DNA of 64,000 bases, taken from contig CBDDKB010000002.1 of the NCBI GenBank assembly GCA_965229935.1, forward strand, positions 620,001 to 684,000, written 5' to 3'. The DNA is from SPJN01 sp965229935. Lineage in GTDB: Bacteria; Pseudomonadota; Alphaproteobacteria; SPJN01. The notes under the pieces are model-generated. The model saw nothing but the letters and a program-made list of their open reading frames with translations. It had not been told where the DNA came from and did no database searches. Numbering within the stretch: position 1 is the stretch's first letter; each line of letters opens with the position of its first letter. The translations under genes were made by a program, and so were the position numbers. Below, one piece after another: positions 16,491-24,510 of this stretch.

Positions 16491-17665
16491 CAGGCGCACC
16501 GAAAAAGATTGCAGTCTTTACCGGGACGCGAGCGGAATATGGCTTGTTGAAGCCTCTATTATCAGGGCTTCAAGAACGGTCTGAGTTTGATTTACAACTG
16601 ATTGTGTCGGGCGCGCATCTATCAGCCGATCACGGCAACACATGGCAGGAGATCGAGGCCGACGGCTTCGCTATTTGCGTCAAGGTGGATATGGACCTTG
16701 ACGGGGATGACCCGCGATCCATCACGCGCGCGCTTGGCAAGGGTGTGCAGGGGTTTGCTGACGCGCTGGCCGACCTAAAGCCTGATGCACTGGTGCTGGT
16801 CGGCGATCGTTATGAGCTGTTGGGCATGGCGAGCGCAGCCCTGATTGCCAATATCGCCATTATCCATGTTCATGGCGGTGAAGTAACCGAAGGCGCGATT
16901 GATGACGCGATCCGCCATGCGGTCAGCAAGATGGCGCGACTTCATTTCGTGGCGGCAGAGCCGTTCCGTCAGCGCCTGCTGCAAATGGGCGAAGCCGCAG
17001 ACACCGTTTGGACTGTTGGCAGCCTCGGGCTTGACAATATCAGTGCTCTCGACCCCGTGCCGCTCGATACGATTTGTGCCGATTTGGGGGTCAAGGCAGA
17101 TGGTCCCATCTTTTTACTGACCTTCCATCCTGTCACAGCACTGGGCCAAGCGGGCCTTGATGAATTAACCGCGCTTCTTGGGGCGATTGATAGCTTTGAT
17201 GCGTCTGTTATCGTCACCGGAACGAATGCAGATACGGGCAATCAAGCTGTGCATGACCAACTGTCTGCCTTTATCGCAGCAAAACAGGATCGCCGCGCCT
17301 TAGTTCAATCACTAGGCATGCGTCGTTATCTAAGCGCTGTGCAGCAGGCTGATCTAGTACTTGGCAATTCATCCAGCGGCTTGCTTGAGGCACCTGCATT
17401 GGGCACGCCAACCGTAAATGTCGGTCATCGCCAAAGCGGACGACCGCTCGCCCCGTCAGTTTTGTCGGTTGAGGGGGATTGCGACGCCATCAAAGACGCG
17501 ATCGCGCAGGCCCTGTCACAGGATCACCAGGCGCTGAGCACCGCCTGCGACACGCCCTATGGCACGCCGGGGGCCGCCGGACGAATTCTAGATGTGCTCG
17601 CAGACATTGATTTCGCTTCCATCGGACCGAAACAATTTGTTGATCGGGTGGTGACTGATGGCTGA
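16487..17665 (+). CDS. legG: Hydrolysing sugar-nucleotide 2-epimerase (NeuC/LegG type)
   Basis: A 392-residue GT-B-like epimerase. The N-terminus has GTRAEYGLL, followed by VLVGDRYELL and HVHGGEVTEGAIDDAIRH, the hallmarks of the NeuC/LegG hydrolysing 2-epimerases, and a nucleotide-binding GNSSSGLLEAP stretch near the C-terminus. LegG inverts C2 and releases the nucleotide, giving 2,4-diacetamido-2,4,6-trideoxymannose. It overlaps both neighbours (ATGA with legC, eight bases with legI), which argues for tight translational coupling. NeuC itself is ruled out by the flanking legB and legC. Confidence 0.88.
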   Translation: MTGAPKKIAVFTGTRAEYGLLKPLLSGLQERSEFDLQLIVSGAHLSADHGNTWQEIEADGFAICVKVDMDLDGDDPRSITRALGKGVQGFADALADLKPDALVLVGDRYELLGMASAALIANIAIIHVHGGEVTEGAIDDAIRHAVSKMARLHFVAAEPFRQRLLQMGEAADTVWTVGSLGLDNISALDPVPLDTICADLGVKADGPIFLLTFHPVTALGQAGLDELTALLGAIDSFDASVIVTGTNADTGNQAVHDQLSAFIAAKQDRRALVQSLGMRRYLSAVQQADLVLGNSSSGLLEAPALGTPTVNVGHRQSGRPLAPSVLSVEGDCDAIKDAIAQALSQDHQALSTACDTPYGTPGAAGRILDVLADIDFASIGPKQFVDRVVTDG

Positions 17666-18767
17666 TCAAGAACATGTCTTCATCATCGCAGAAGCGGGCG
17701 TCAATCATAATGGCGAATTGGCACTTGCGGAACAATTGGTTGACGCTGCCGCTGCTGCTGGGGCCGATGCGGTCAAATTTCAAACCTTCAACGCTGATCG
17801 GTTGGCCGGGCTGGACGCGGGGCTAGCCTCCTATCAGGCGGACAATCTGGGCGAGCAGATCAGCCAGCGTGACATGCTTGCCGCGCTTGAGTTGAAGGAG
17901 GAGTGGCACGAACCGCTTAAGGCGCGCGCAGAAGCGGCAGGTATCGAGTTTCTGTCCACTGCCTTTGATCTGCAAAGCCTTGCCTTCCTGCAACAGCTTA
18001 ACTTGTCGCGTTATAAGGTGCCGTCGGGGGAGCTGACGAACGCCCCATTATTGTGGGCCTTTGCCAAATCTGGCCGCCCCTTGATCCTGTCGACGGGCAT
18101 GGCCGATACGGATGAGATTGAGTTTGCCTTGGCTGTTGTGCATCACGCACGAACCCATGATCAGCCGCCAGCAAGCAATGACGAGTTGTGGGACGCATGG
18201 CCCGGCACCGAACAGGCTGTGTCTGGGGCGTTGGCAGGTACGGTCAGCCTGCTTCACTGCACATCTGACTATCCCGCCGCGCCGCAGGCTGTGAACCTAC
18301 GCGCTATGGATCACATGACAGAGGTGTTTGGGCTGCCCGTCGGCTATTCCGACCACACGGCAGGAATTGCCGTATCGCTTGCCGCTGTCGCGCGTGGTGC
18401 AACCATTATTGAAAAGCACTTCACGCTCGACCGTGATTTGCCGGGGCCTGATCACAAAGCCTCTCTCACTGTTCCAGAATTGACCCAGTTGGTTGCGGGT
18501 ATTCGGGCGGTCAGCGCATCATTGGGTGATGGGATCAAGCGTCCGCAGGCGGTGGAGCTTTCCACGCGGGAACTTGTCCGCCAGCGCATCATTGCCGTGC
18601 GCGACCTGCCAGCAGGACATATCGTTACGACTGATGATGTGCGCACCGCCCGCAGTTCTACAGGTCTGTTCGCGGCAGATTTTTGGGATTGCATTGGCGC
18701 GCGCTTGACGGAAGCTGTCGGTGCTGGCATGCCGATTGTGTCGATCAATAAAGAAGGGGCAAATTAG
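17658..18767 (+). CDS. legI: Legionaminic acid synthase (NeuB family)
   Basis: A 369-residue NeuB-family synthase that condenses the 6-deoxy-mannose derivative with phosphoenolpyruvate to form the nine-carbon acid. The N-terminal TIM barrel begins IIAEAGVNHNGE and contains GADAVKFQTF and KVPSGELTNAP. SDHTAGIAVSLAAVARGA and EKHFTLDRDLPGPDHKAS supply substrate and metal ligands. The C-terminal SAF (antifreeze-like) domain starts near RQRIIAVRDLPAGH. The domain order and length are those of sialic, legionaminic and pseudaminic acid synthases; the neighbours select legionaminic acid. Confidence 0.9.
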   Translation: MADQEHVFIIAEAGVNHNGELALAEQLVDAAAAAGADAVKFQTFNADRLAGLDAGLASYQADNLGEQISQRDMLAALELKEEWHEPLKARAEAAGIEFLSTAFDLQSLAFLQQLNLSRYKVPSGELTNAPLLWAFAKSGRPLILSTGMADTDEIEFALAVVHHARTHDQPPASNDELWDAWPGTEQAVSGALAGTVSLLHCTSDYPAAPQAVNLRAMDHMTEVFGLPVGYSDHTAGIAVSLAAVARGATIIEKHFTLDRDLPGPDHKASLTVPELTQLVAGIRAVSASLGDGIKRPQAVELSTRELVRQRIIAVRDLPAGHIVTTDDVRTARSSTGLFAADFWDCIGARLTEAVGAGMPIVSINKEGAN

Positions 18768-18769
18768 CG

Positions 18770-19402
18770 ATGAGCGATCAGCCGCAAAAATTTGTTCTGT
18801 TTGGAGCTGGCGGTCACGGCACAGTCGTGGCTGCCCTGTTGCGTGCCTGCGGGCATGAGGTTGTGGGCGTTGCCGACCCAGCCCTATCTAATGCCGGACA
18901 AAAGGTTTGGCAGGGCGTACCTGTTTTGGCCGACGATGAAATCCGCGCCGAGTTTGATCCCAAAGATACACACGCGGCTATTGGTGTCGGATTGTTACCC
19001 GATCAAACCAGCTTACGCCCCCGCCTGTATGACGAGGCACGCGCAGCAGGCTTTTCCGTGCCGTCTCTGGTTCACCCATCGGCTATTATTGATCCTAGTG
19101 TTGCAATTGCCGATGGGGCACAGATCATGGCTGGGGTAACTATACAAGTTGGTGTCAGTATTGGCATGAATGCGATTATCAATACAGGTGCGATTGTTGA
19201 TCATGACAGTGTGGTCGGTGATCTTGCTCATATTGCTCCGGGTGCCGTTTTATGCGGTGGCGCGGCAGTGGGAATAGGGGCCTTTGTCGGCGCAGGCGCT
19301 TGTTTGATTCAGTCTGTTCAGGTTGGCGATCATGCTATTGTCGGCGCAGGATGCACGCTGCGGCACGATCTTGCTGTCAATGGCAAACACGTCGGGGAAT
19401 AG
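18770..19402 (+). CDS. NeuD/PglD-type sugar O/N-acetyltransferase (LegH-like)
   Basis: A 210-residue two-domain acyltransferase. A short Rossmann part (GAGGHGTVVAALLR) that binds the nucleotide sugar is followed by left-handed beta-helix hexapeptide repeats (for example IDPSVAIADGAQI, GVSIGMNAIINTGAIVDHD). The histidine of VDHDS matches the catalytic base of PglD. It most likely acetylates the 4-amino group made by LegC (the LegH step), which would complete the pathway. It ends rather abruptly (NGKHVGE) compared with PglD proteins that run on past a VGNPA-like motif. O-acetylation of the finished acid (NeuD role) is the alternative. Confidence 0.8.
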   Translation: MSDQPQKFVLFGAGGHGTVVAALLRACGHEVVGVADPALSNAGQKVWQGVPVLADDEIRAEFDPKDTHAAIGVGLLPDQTSLRPRLYDEARAAGFSVPSLVHPSAIIDPSVAIADGAQIMAGVTIQVGVSIGMNAIINTGAIVDHDSVVGDLAHIAPGAVLCGGAAVGIGAFVGAGACLIQSVQVGDHAIVGAGCTLRHDLAVNGKHVGE

Positions 19403-19411
19403 GAGAGCGGG

Positions 19412-20464
19412 ATGCAAGAAAGCTTCGGTGAATCTTGGCGCGCGGCCCTTCTGCCGCGTGACGCGACATTGAAACAGGCAATACAGAACCTGTCTGACAG
19501 CTCACTTCAAATCGTGATGGTTGTTGATGATAATGGTCATCTTGCGGGAACTGTAACAGATGGGGATGTGCGGCGCGGGTTGATCCGCGACGTGGCATTA
19601 ACCGATCCGGTATCGGTCGTGATGAACGACAATCCATTTGTTGTACCGCCCGATATGCCGATCGGGCAGGTCAAGGCGATCATGCGGGCCAATCGATTTC
19701 ACCAAATTCCAGTGGTTGAAGAAGGGCGCAAATTATGTGGCCTGCACCTGTGGGATGATCTGGAAAGTTCCAGCGCGCTTGATAATCAATTTGTGATCAT
19801 GGCAGGTGGCGAGGGCAAGCGGCTGCGTCCGTTTACCGAATCTTGCCCCAAGCCCATGTTGGAAGTCGCAGGTAAGCCGATGCTGGCCCATATTGTTGAA
19901 CGGGCGGTGGCAGAGGGGTTTACCAACATCACCATGTGCTTGAACTATTTGGGTCACATGATTGTTGACTATTTCGGCGATGGGGCCGCGTGGGGGGCGA
20001 CCATCACCTATGTGCACGAAGAAGAAAAACTAGGCACAGCAGGTGCGCTTGGCTTACTTGACCCTGTGCCTAACCTACCATTCATCGTCACCAATGGCGA
20101 TGTGATGACAGATATTGCCTATTTGGATTTGCTCAACTTCCACAATTCCCACCGGGCAGATGCGACCATGGCTGTCCGCCAGATGGAGTGGCGGAATCCT
20201 TATGGGGTCGTCAAAACCAATGGGCTGACTATTACAGGTTTTGAGGAAAAGCCCGTGCAACGCCACCATGTTAATGCTGGTATTTATGCGCTTGAGCCAT
20301 CGGCGCTGTGTCATCTTAAGGCCGGTGACTTTTGCGACATGCCCACATTGTTCACTGATGTCAGCAAGGCAGGCGGGGCGGCCATTGTTTTTCCCATGCA
20401 TGAACCTTGGATGGATGTGGGGCGTCCTGACGATCTGGAAAAAGCGCATGACTTTCAGCGATAG
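19412..20464 (+). CDS. ptmE: CBS-domain sugar-1-phosphate guanylyltransferase
   Basis: A 350-residue fusion of two N-terminal CBS domains (about residues 10-120, with DDNGHLAGTVTDGDVRRGL and IPVVEEGRKLCGL) and a nucleotidyltransferase domain starting FVIMAGGEGKRLRPFT, with the K-P motif CPKPMLEV. This architecture is that of Campylobacter PtmE, which makes the GDP-linked glucosamine used only for legionaminic acid. Its presence shows that the pathway here runs through a GDP sugar rather than UDP-GlcNAc. The CBS pair may sense an adenine nucleotide. Four bases separate it from ptmF. Confidence 0.85.
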   Translation: MQESFGESWRAALLPRDATLKQAIQNLSDSSLQIVMVVDDNGHLAGTVTDGDVRRGLIRDVALTDPVSVVMNDNPFVVPPDMPIGQVKAIMRANRFHQIPVVEEGRKLCGLHLWDDLESSSALDNQFVIMAGGEGKRLRPFTESCPKPMLEVAGKPMLAHIVERAVAEGFTNITMCLNYLGHMIVDYFGDGAAWGATITYVHEEEKLGTAGALGLLDPVPNLPFIVTNGDVMTDIAYLDLLNFHNSHRADATMAVRQMEWRNPYGVVKTNGLTITGFEEKPVQRHHVNAGIYALEPSALCHLKAGDFCDMPTLFTDVSKAGGAAIVFPMHEPWMDVGRPDDLEKAHDFQR

Positions 20465-20468
20465 ACAG

Positions 20469-21389
20469 ATGCGGGCATTGATTGTCGGCTTTGGGTCTAT
20501 CGGGCAACGTCATGCCGACATACTGACGTCGCTGGGTTTACAAGTTTCGGCTGTAACCGGGAATCAAGAGGCGGCAGTTCCCCGCTTTGCGTCTATTGCC
20601 GATGCAATCGCGGGCGGCCCGTTTGACTATACGGTGATTGCCTCATCGACAGCGCGACATATGTCAGATATTCAGGCTTTGGCAGGCGCAGGATTTGAAG
20701 GCGCTGTGTTGGTTGAAAAGCCCATCAATGAAAATGGCCAAGAGCTGCCGGATAATAAGTTCCGTCAGGTTTGCGTTGGCTATAATTTGCGCTTTCATCC
20801 CCTGTTACAGGAATTGCGTCATAGCCTGTCTGGTGAGGCGGTACAGCAAATCACCATACATTGCGGGCAGCATTTAGCAGATTGGCGTCCGGGCCGCGAC
20901 TTCAGGACAACATATTCAGCAGATCAGGCGCAAGGCGGCGGTGTGCTGCGGGATTTGAGCCATGAACTTGACTATCTGTTATGGTTATTTGGGCCTTGGA
21001 AGCGTGTTGCTGCGATTGGCGGGAATTTGGGGGTGCTGGATATTGATGCTGATGAAGCATGGTCGATCCTACTAGAAATGGAAAGCGGTGCGGTCGCGAC
21101 CGTCACCGTGAACTATTTCGACAGACCTGCAAAACGATCACTGCAAGTGACAACGGCAAACAACACATTATGCGTGGATATGATCCAAAACTCATTTGCC
21201 GTAGGGGGAGAACCGCCGAGAGACTATGTGGTCGATCGCAATATGACTTATCAGTCGATGCATACTGCGATTTTGTCAGGGGATAGGGATCATATTGCAA
21301 CTGCGCGTGACGGACAGGCTGTGATGGGCCTGATCAATGCCATTGAACAAGCGGCGCAAAAGGGCGAATGGGTTAAAACATGTCTATGA
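20469..21389 (+). CDS. ptmF: Gfo/Idh/MocA-family oxidoreductase (PtmF-like)
   Basis: A 306-residue NAD(P)-dependent dehydrogenase. The Rossmann start is MRALIVGFGSIGQRHADIL; the E-K-P motif of the family appears as LVEKPINEN, and the substrate domain has GGGVLRDLSHELDYLLWLFG. The ATG at 20469 is chosen because homology begins there, although it lacks a clear ribosome site; translation is probably coupled to ptmE. PtmF homologues travel with ptmE and ptmA in legionaminic-acid loci. Their exact reaction in precursor supply I cannot assign from sequence. The end overlaps legF by ten bases. Confidence 0.78.
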   Translation: MRALIVGFGSIGQRHADILTSLGLQVSAVTGNQEAAVPRFASIADAIAGGPFDYTVIASSTARHMSDIQALAGAGFEGAVLVEKPINENGQELPDNKFRQVCVGYNLRFHPLLQELRHSLSGEAVQQITIHCGQHLADWRPGRDFRTTYSADQAQGGGVLRDLSHELDYLLWLFGPWKRVAAIGGNLGVLDIDADEAWSILLEMESGAVATVTVNYFDRPAKRSLQVTTANNTLCVDMIQNSFAVGGEPPRDYVVDRNMTYQSMHTAILSGDRDHIATARDGQAVMGLINAIEQAAQKGEWVKTCL

Positions 21390-22087
21390 TTTGTACAATC
21401 TGTGCGCGGGGCGGGTCAAAGGGTGTGCCGGGCAAAAATGTCAAGGACCTGAACGGTCAACCGGTCATCGCCTGGACCATTGCGCAGGCCAAACAAAGCC
21501 AGCTTTTTGAACTTATAGCGGTTAGTAGTGACAGCCAGGAGATTTTGGATGTGGCGTCGGCAAGCGGCGCCGATCATTTGGTTCGACGGCCAGATGAAAT
21601 GGCTACAGATACTGCGGGTAAACTGCCGGCAATCGCGCATTGTCTAAAAAGTGCTGAAGCCTATCTTGGCAATACAGTATCGGCATTTGTAGATTTGGAT
21701 GCGACCTCACCCTTGCGGAAGGTTGACGATATAGTGGGGGCAGTGAATCTGTTTAATCAAACAGGAGCCACCAATGTGATTACTGGCAGTCCGGCGCGCC
21801 GGTCACCCTATTTTAATTTGGTCGAACAAGGTGAAGGCGGCACAGTTCATCTCTCTAAGCCTATGGAAAGTGTGTTGCGGCGGCAGGATGCGCCTGTTTG
21901 TTTTGATATGAACGCGTCGATTTATGTTTGGCGTCGTGATGAGTTTTTAAAAGACCCCAAGGTGTTTTATCCGGATACTAGATTATTCGAAATGCCGGAG
22001 GATCGCTCCTTCGATATTGATACGCCGCTTGATTTTGAGATTGTGAAATTACTGCACGCGAGACAATTGCGTGGAAAGGAAGGCTGA
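21380..22087 (+). CDS. legF: CMP-legionaminic acid synthetase (NeuA family)
   Basis: A 235-residue acylneuraminate cytidylyltransferase. The N-terminal CTICARGGSKGVPGKNVKDL is the CTP-binding P-loop of the family, followed by IAVSSDSQEIL and FVDLDATSPLRKVDDI, which carries the metal-binding aspartates. It activates legionaminic acid with CTP to give the transferase donor. Campylobacter homologues are called PtmB/LegF. Two in-frame ATGs (21380, 21386) overlap the end of ptmF; the first is used here. This gene shows that the product is intended for transfer onto a protein or glycan. Confidence 0.9.
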   Translation: MSMICTICARGGSKGVPGKNVKDLNGQPVIAWTIAQAKQSQLFELIAVSSDSQEILDVASASGADHLVRRPDEMATDTAGKLPAIAHCLKSAEAYLGNTVSAFVDLDATSPLRKVDDIVGAVNLFNQTGATNVITGSPARRSPYFNLVEQGEGGTVHLSKPMESVLRRQDAPVCFDMNASIYVWRRDEFLKDPKVFYPDTRLFEMPEDRSFDIDTPLDFEIVKLLHARQLRGKEG

Positions 22088-22089
22088 CC

Positions 22090-22929
22090 ATGACGGATAT
22101 GTTGGAAAAGGGTCATTTCAGCCGCGCGCAGTTCGATTTGTCCGGCAAGGTTGCGCTTGTTACAGGGGCGGCGGGCATATTGGGACCCTATTTCTGCCAT
22201 GCTTTGGCAGATCATGGCGCCACCATCGCTGTCATCGATATCGATCAGGCGAAGGCCAAGCAATTGGCAACGGATTTGGAGCGGACATACAAATGTCGTG
22301 CCGCTGCATTTGATGTCGATGTCTCTGACGCAGGCGCGGTGCGTCAGCTTGTTGAGGCGGTGGAAAGCGAATTGGGGCCTGTTGATATTTTGCACAATAA
22401 TGCGGCGTCAAAGGGAAAGGCCTTAGATGCCTTTTTTGAAACGACAGAGTTATTTGATGCTGCTACCTGGAAAGAGATTATGGCCGTCAATCTGGACGGT
22501 GCATTCTTTATGGCGCGAGAAATTGGCGGGCGCATGGCACAGCGCGGCGGCGGCAGCATCATTCAAACAGCGTCTATCTATGGTGTTGTCGGGCCTGACC
22601 AGCGGATTTACGAAGGATCAGACTATCTTGGTCGGCAGATCAACACACCCGCAGTCTATAGCGCATCAAAGGCAGGCATTGTGGGGCTGACGAGGTATCT
22701 TGCAACCTATTGGGGGGATAAGGGCGTGCGGGTGAACACACTAACGCCCGGTGGTGTCTCAAGCGGCCAAAATGATGTGTTCGAGGCCAAATATTCTGCC
22801 CGCATTCCCTTGGGGCGCATGGCACAACCTGATGATATGACGGGTGCGTTGATCTTTTTGGCCTCTGACGCCAGCCGTTATGTTACGGGGCAAAATATCA
22901 TTGTTGACGGCGGCTTGACCGCGTGGTGA
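22090..22929 (+). CDS. ptmA: Short-chain dehydrogenase (PtmA-like)
   Basis: A 279-residue SDR. It has the cofactor motif TGAAGILG, HNNAAS in place of the usual NNAG, a QTASIYG serine, and YSASKAG carrying the catalytic Tyr-Lys, then GVRVNTLTPGGV and a C-terminal GQNIIVDGGLTAW. PtmA is the SDR found in legionaminic-acid (and flagellin modification) loci; its step in precursor formation is not fixed by sequence. It ends the leg/ptm operon; its stop meets the stop of the convergent KpsC/KpsS-like gene head to head. Confidence 0.8.
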   Translation: MTDMLEKGHFSRAQFDLSGKVALVTGAAGILGPYFCHALADHGATIAVIDIDQAKAKQLATDLERTYKCRAAAFDVDVSDAGAVRQLVEAVESELGPVDILHNNAASKGKALDAFFETTELFDAATWKEIMAVNLDGAFFMAREIGGRMAQRGGGSIIQTASIYGVVGPDQRIYEGSDYLGRQINTPAVYSASKAGIVGLTRYLATYWGDKGVRVNTLTPGGVSSGQNDVFEAKYSARIPLGRMAQPDDMTGALIFLASDASRYVTGQNIIVDGGLTAW

Positions 22930-24297
22930 TCAGTGGCGGTGATAAACCGTTAACATGGTTTCAACCGCCTGTTTCCATGCGCGATCACGATGCGGAAATT
23001 CCTTGTCATCCAAGTTGAGAATGGGATCGACAAGGCCGGGCCATAATAGGTGTTCTTTTTTTGCGACGGCAGCTACCAATTTATCGTGGTCATAGTCGAA
23101 AGCAAAAAAGCGCTGCATGACATCGGCATGATCGGCCGTCCATTCAAATGCGCCAGGCAGGTCGCGATACCATGCTAAGCCGAATGTGATTGTTGGTTTG
23201 CGGGCTTGCAAACACTCCCATCCAGCGGTGCCGCAAATATTGGCAACGCCGACAGAATTTTTGATCAGCGCATGTGAGCTATATTCCGATCTGATTAATT
23301 TGACCGAAGGGATAGACAAGATACGCTTGTAAAAACTTGCATCCCGCATATAGGCGGTCTGCAATGGGTTTTCCTTGATATAGATGGAAAAGTCATCTGG
23401 CAGGTGTCGGGCCAATTGTTCGACCGCCAGCGCCTGATCTACAAACAGATCGCCGCCTGTGATGTCGGTTGTCATCTCAGGCTGCAGGTGAAGGGGGACA
23501 TAGATAAACTTTTCACCCTCAACCGGGTCACTGTAATAATGGTCCGGTAAATTGTGAACTTTGTACACACGGTAAATGCGCGTCAATTTATTGTAGGATT
23601 TGCGTGCGCCATTCCAGTTCCCGGTGAGGGGGGCGATCAAATATTTCAGGCTTGTGTTTAGAATGCGGCTTGCGATCTGTCCTACCAGCTTTGTCTTGCT
23701 GACGCGTTTTAGATTGCGAAATAGAAACGGAATTTCCAGATCATATTTGATTTCCAGCGTGCCGTGATCATCTGTTTCTGGGCCGCGAATACCTAGATCT
23801 TCTATCGATTCAGCAATCCACATATAGTCTGAAAACATCGTGGTTGAGGGCACGATAGTCCTGATTCCCATCGCCTTGCATAGGTGATAAAGAATTTGGG
23901 TCGAGCCAATATGCGGCACATTGTTGAACAGTACGGTCGAGATGCGATCTTCGTTCAGAACCTTCCAGAAATATTGCAGCCCCGCCTCAAAGTGATTTTC
24001 TACATCAAGCCAGCTTTCCCGGCGACTGACGGTGCGGCTGAACAGGCGGAAATGCGTGCGCCTGAAATAGCGAAAACCAGTTTCGCGTGCCTTCGCGGCA
24101 ATCGCTTCGTCCAATGTCGGGGCGAATACGTCATCGTCTGCGATGCCCGTTAAAACCCTAAAAGGGGTGAAGGTGACGCCTTCTACAGGTTTCTTGGGCT
24201 GCGCGGCACCCAGCAGATACACGCGCTTGACAGGCATGCCGCCTTCAATCAGTTCGTGAACCTGTTGTTCATAGAACCCCATCAATAAAACTGACAC
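22930..24297 (-). CDS. KpsC/KpsS-like (Capsule_synth) protein B, candidate glycosyltransferase
   Basis: A 455-residue paralogue of the protein at 12931-14298. The shared core includes NVPHIGST..LYHLCKAMGIR, VPLHLQPEMTTDITGG, YIKENPLQTAYMRD, NICGTAGWECLQ, WYRDLPGAFEW and HLLWPGL. This resembles the nucleotide-sugar side of KpsC/KpsS-type capsule proteins. The GTG start at 24297 follows AAGGGG. It is transcribed against the leg/ptm operon and divergently from ptmG, so its promoter lies in the 213-base gap holding a 15-bp palindrome. It has no signal peptide or membrane segment, so it should act in the cytosol. Candidate transferase of legionaminic acid or its amidinated form; this is inference. 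Confidence 0.6.
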   Translation of the reverse strand: MSVLLMGFYEQQVHELIEGGMPVKRVYLLGAAQPKKPVEGVTFTPFRVLTGIADDDVFAPTLDEAIAAKARETGFRYFRRTHFRLFSRTVSRRESWLDVENHFEAGLQYFWKVLNEDRISTVLFNNVPHIGSTQILYHLCKAMGIRTIVPSTTMFSDYMWIAESIEDLGIRGPETDDHGTLEIKYDLEIPFLFRNLKRVSKTKLVGQIASRILNTSLKYLIAPLTGNWNGARKSYNKLTRIYRVYKVHNLPDHYYSDPVEGEKFIYVPLHLQPEMTTDITGGDLFVDQALAVEQLARHLPDDFSIYIKENPLQTAYMRDASFYKRILSIPSVKLIRSEYSSHALIKNSVGVANICGTAGWECLQARKPTITFGLAWYRDLPGAFEWTADHADVMQRFFAFDYDHDKLVAAVAKKEHLLWPGLVDPILNLDDKEFPHRDRAWKQAVETMLTVYHRH

Positions 24298-24473
24298 GGG
24301 CTATCCCCTTTGTCCGAAAACCATACTTGTTAGATAAACTGAATCGGGGGGAGGGGGCAAGCAACCTCGCCAGTGGGTGAGTTTGGGGGAATTGCCGCAT
24401 GATTTCCCGCAGAAATTCCCGATGAAGGACCAGATACACCGTTGCAAATACACGGTGATTCGGACCATATTGA

Positions 24474-24488
24474 CATAGTTTAACTATG
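24474..24488. promoter_or_regulatory. 15-bp palindrome in divergent promoter of ptmG and capsule-like gene B
   Basis: CATAGTT-T-AACTATG is a perfect 7+1+7 inverted repeat 23 bases before the ptmG start, in the only divergent promoter gap inside the glycan locus. It overlaps a TTGAC/TATGAT-rich stretch and may be an operator controlling both directions. The regulator is unknown. Confidence 0.4.
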
Positions 24489-24510
24489 ATTTGACCTGAC
24501 TTGTTACGAG

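Noticed and set aside
17658..18767. Sialic acid synthase NeuB
   Set aside because: legB, legC and ptmE are in the same operon, which sialic-acid loci do not need.
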